Origin: Gemmatimonadales bacterium | GTDB lineage: Bacteria > Gemmatimonadota > Gemmatimonadetes > Longimicrobiales > Gaopeijiaceae | Assembly: GCA_007692605.1 (NCBI GenBank) | Contig: REBS01000130.1 | Coordinates: 1 to 46,139, forward strand | Length of the DNA stretch: 46,139 bases | Direction: 5' to 3' | Shown here: positions 44,834-46,139 of the stretch, piece after piece | Layout: each line of letters opens with the position of its first letter | Position numbering within the stretch: the first letter of the stretch is position 1 | Program-made: the position numbers and the translations under genes | Notes under the pieces: generated by a model | What the model was told of the DNA's origin: nothing | The model's database searches: none | What the model saw: only the letters and a program-made list of their open reading frames with translations

Positions 44834-46139
44834 GGTTCTTCGAGGAACTCAAGCGCCGGAAGGTGTTCCGGGTGGCCGTCGTCTACGTGGCCACGGCTTT
44901 CGTCATCCTCCAGGCGGCCGACATCATGCTGCCCAGTCTGGGCGTTCCGGGCTGGGCGCTGAGCCTGATCGTGGTATTGGTCATTCTCGGCTTCCCCATC
45001 GCCCTGATCCTGGCGTGGGCGCTGGAGTTGACGCCGGACGGGGTGCGGGTGACCCCGTCGACGGTGGAGTCCGATCCCTCCGAGCCCGCACCCTCGCTGC
45101 TGGGCAAACGCACGGTGTTCATAACGGCCCTGCTGGTGGCCGTCGGTGTGGGACTGGGCGCGGGCTGGGTGCTCAAGCCCGGAGATTCCGGTTCGATGGG
45201 ACGGACAGGACCGTTGGCGGACGCAGAAGCGGACCCGGCAGCGCCGGACCTTGCCGCGTCGGCGATCCCGGACGCCTCCATCGCCGTGCTCCCCTTTGCC
45301 GATCTGTCGCCGGACGGCGATCAGCAGTACTTCTCCGATGGCATCGCCGAAGAGATTCTCAACGTCCTGTCGCGGATCGAAGCCCTCAGTGTCACCTCGC
45401 GCACCTCGGCCTTTGCCTTCAAGAGCCAGAGCGAGCTCAGCATTCCCGACATCGCCGCTTCGCTGGGCGTGCGCCACGTGCTGGAAGGCTCCGTGCGCAA
45501 GGCGGCCGACACCATTCGCATCACCGCCCAGTTGATCGACGCCCGATCCGATCAGCACGTGTGGTCGGGAACGTTCGACCGCGAACTCACCGCCCAGAAC
45601 GTGTTCGCGATCCAGGACGAGATCGCGGCTGCAATCACCGAGGAACTGACGCGGCGCCTGAACGTCCGGATCGATGCGGCTCCGGGTGCGGCCGGCGGCA
45701 CCGGCGACATCGATGCCTACCAGGCCTTCCTGGTCGGCCGCGACCTGTTCATCAATCGCAACTACGACAACATCGTGCGATCCATCGAGATGCTGGAGCA
45801 GGCCGTCGAGGCCGATCCGGATTTCGTGCGCGCCCGTGGCTGGCTGGCCATGGCCTATAGCGTTGCGACTGCCTGGGGTTACGTCGACAGCAACTTCGAC
45901 ACGCTGGGAGTCAGTGCCGCTGAAGTCACCCTGGCTGCGGATCCCGCCAACGCCGAGGCGCTCACCGCACTCGGATTCTCCCGTCAGGGCTACCCGGTAT
46001 CAGACTATGCGGGTGCGATCAACTACTACGAACAAGCCATCGCCGCCGATCCCCAGGCCACCACCGCGCATGTCTGGCTGGCACAGGCCTGGCGCGACCT
46101 CGGGTTCTTCGATCGCGCAACGGCGGCAACGCAACGCTG
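44830..46139 (+). CDS. Membrane-anchored TolB/FlgO-like TPR protein, array member 3 (runs off the window)
   Basis: 436 codons visible from ATG 44830 (ATGA overlap with member 2). EELKRRKVFRVAVVYVATAFVILQAADIML opens the protein with a first hydrophobic segment; further segments at about 42-65 (WALSLIVVLVILGFPIALIL) and 97-116 (VFITALLVAVGVGLGAGWVL). The TolB/FlgO-like domain is complete: SIAVLPFADLSPDGDQQYFSDGIAEEIL, SVTSRTSAFAF, LGVRHVLEGSVRKAADTIRITAQL and AQNVFAIQDEIAAAI. TPRs begin near residue 305 and continue past the edge. It serves as the reference for what members 1 and 2 have kept or lost. Confidence 0.88.
   Translation, partial: MRFFEELKRRKVFRVAVVYVATAFVILQAADIMLPSLGVPGWALSLIVVLVILGFPIALILAWALELTPDGVRVTPSTVESDPSEPAPSLLGKRTVFITALLVAVGVGLGAGWVLKPGDSGSMGRTGPLADAEADPAAPDLAASAIPDASIAVLPFADLSPDGDQQYFSDGIAEEILNVLSRIEALSVTSRTSAFAFKSQSELSIPDIAASLGVRHVLEGSVRKAADTIRITAQLIDARSDQHVWSGTFDRELTAQNVFAIQDEIAAAITEELTRRLNVRIDAAPGAAGGTGDIDAYQAFLVGRDLFINRNYDNIVRSIEMLEQAVEADPDFVRARGWLAMAYSVATAWGYVDSNFDTLGVSAAEVTLAADPANAEALTALGFSRQGYPVSDYAGAINYYEQAIAADPQATTAHVWLAQAWRDLGFFDRATAATQR

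Overview
The window is uniformly high-GC, densely coded bacterial chromosome with secreted metallo- and serine peptidases, an ECF sigma factor (TIGR02999-like) next to a Ser/Thr kinase with TPR repeats, TolB/FlgO-like TPR proteins, a type III glutamine synthetase and a Uup-like ABC-F protein. I infer a Gemmatimonadota-like heterotroph. This rests on gene content only; I see no rRNA, tRNA or other phylogenetic marker. There is no phage, integrase, transposase or CRISPR array.

Layout. 1-3483 (minus): MATE exporter (cut by the window edge) behind an M14 secreted carboxypeptidase with a recognisable promoter/operator. 3637-5693 (plus): GNAT acetyltransferase and secreted M28 aminopeptidase, closed by a strong hairpin shared with the convergent 5763-7877 pair (broken asd and a Ca2+/Na+-type exchanger). 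8032-14351 (plus): tight run of nitronate monooxygenase-like enzyme, membrane-anchored MutS-like ATPase, ECF sigma factor and Ser/Thr kinase. 14397-18796 (minus): overlapping operon sppA, ABC-F, 52-residue membrane protein, DUF420 protein. 18949-23644: SDR, DUF4105/Lnb-like membrane protein, MsbA-like ABC exporter. 23916-26114: threonine catabolism operon tdh-kbl behind a good sigma70-type promoter. 26187-29324: lipoprotein plus degenerate amidohydrolase-like lipoprotein (minus), divergent from a Met-rich CpxP/Spy-like protein (plus).

29402-31035 is the least gene-dense part: a 69-bp tandem repeat carrying a 16-bp palindrome, a Doc toxin with an AbrB-type antitoxin and its probable operator, and 14-bp iteron-like repeats ahead of a large S9 peptidase. 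That peptidase carries a fourth copy of the palindrome inside its coding sequence. 34147-37693 (minus) holds an SDR, an outer-membrane-like protein and an archaeal-type AAA/DUF234 ATPase. 37869-40974 holds glutamine synthetase III and a DJ-1/PfpI protein with a strong terminator hairpin.

41290-46139 is the most unusual region: a head-to-tail array of one related family (N-terminal membrane segments, TolB/FlgO-like domain, TPRs) whose members overlap by exactly 4 bp (ATGA). It comprises a 33-codon N-terminal remnant, one full member, one member with a large in-frame internal deletion that removed all membrane segments and half the TolB-like domain, and a further full-type member running off the window. 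The asd gene and the amidohydrolase-like gene are the other clearly degenerate loci.
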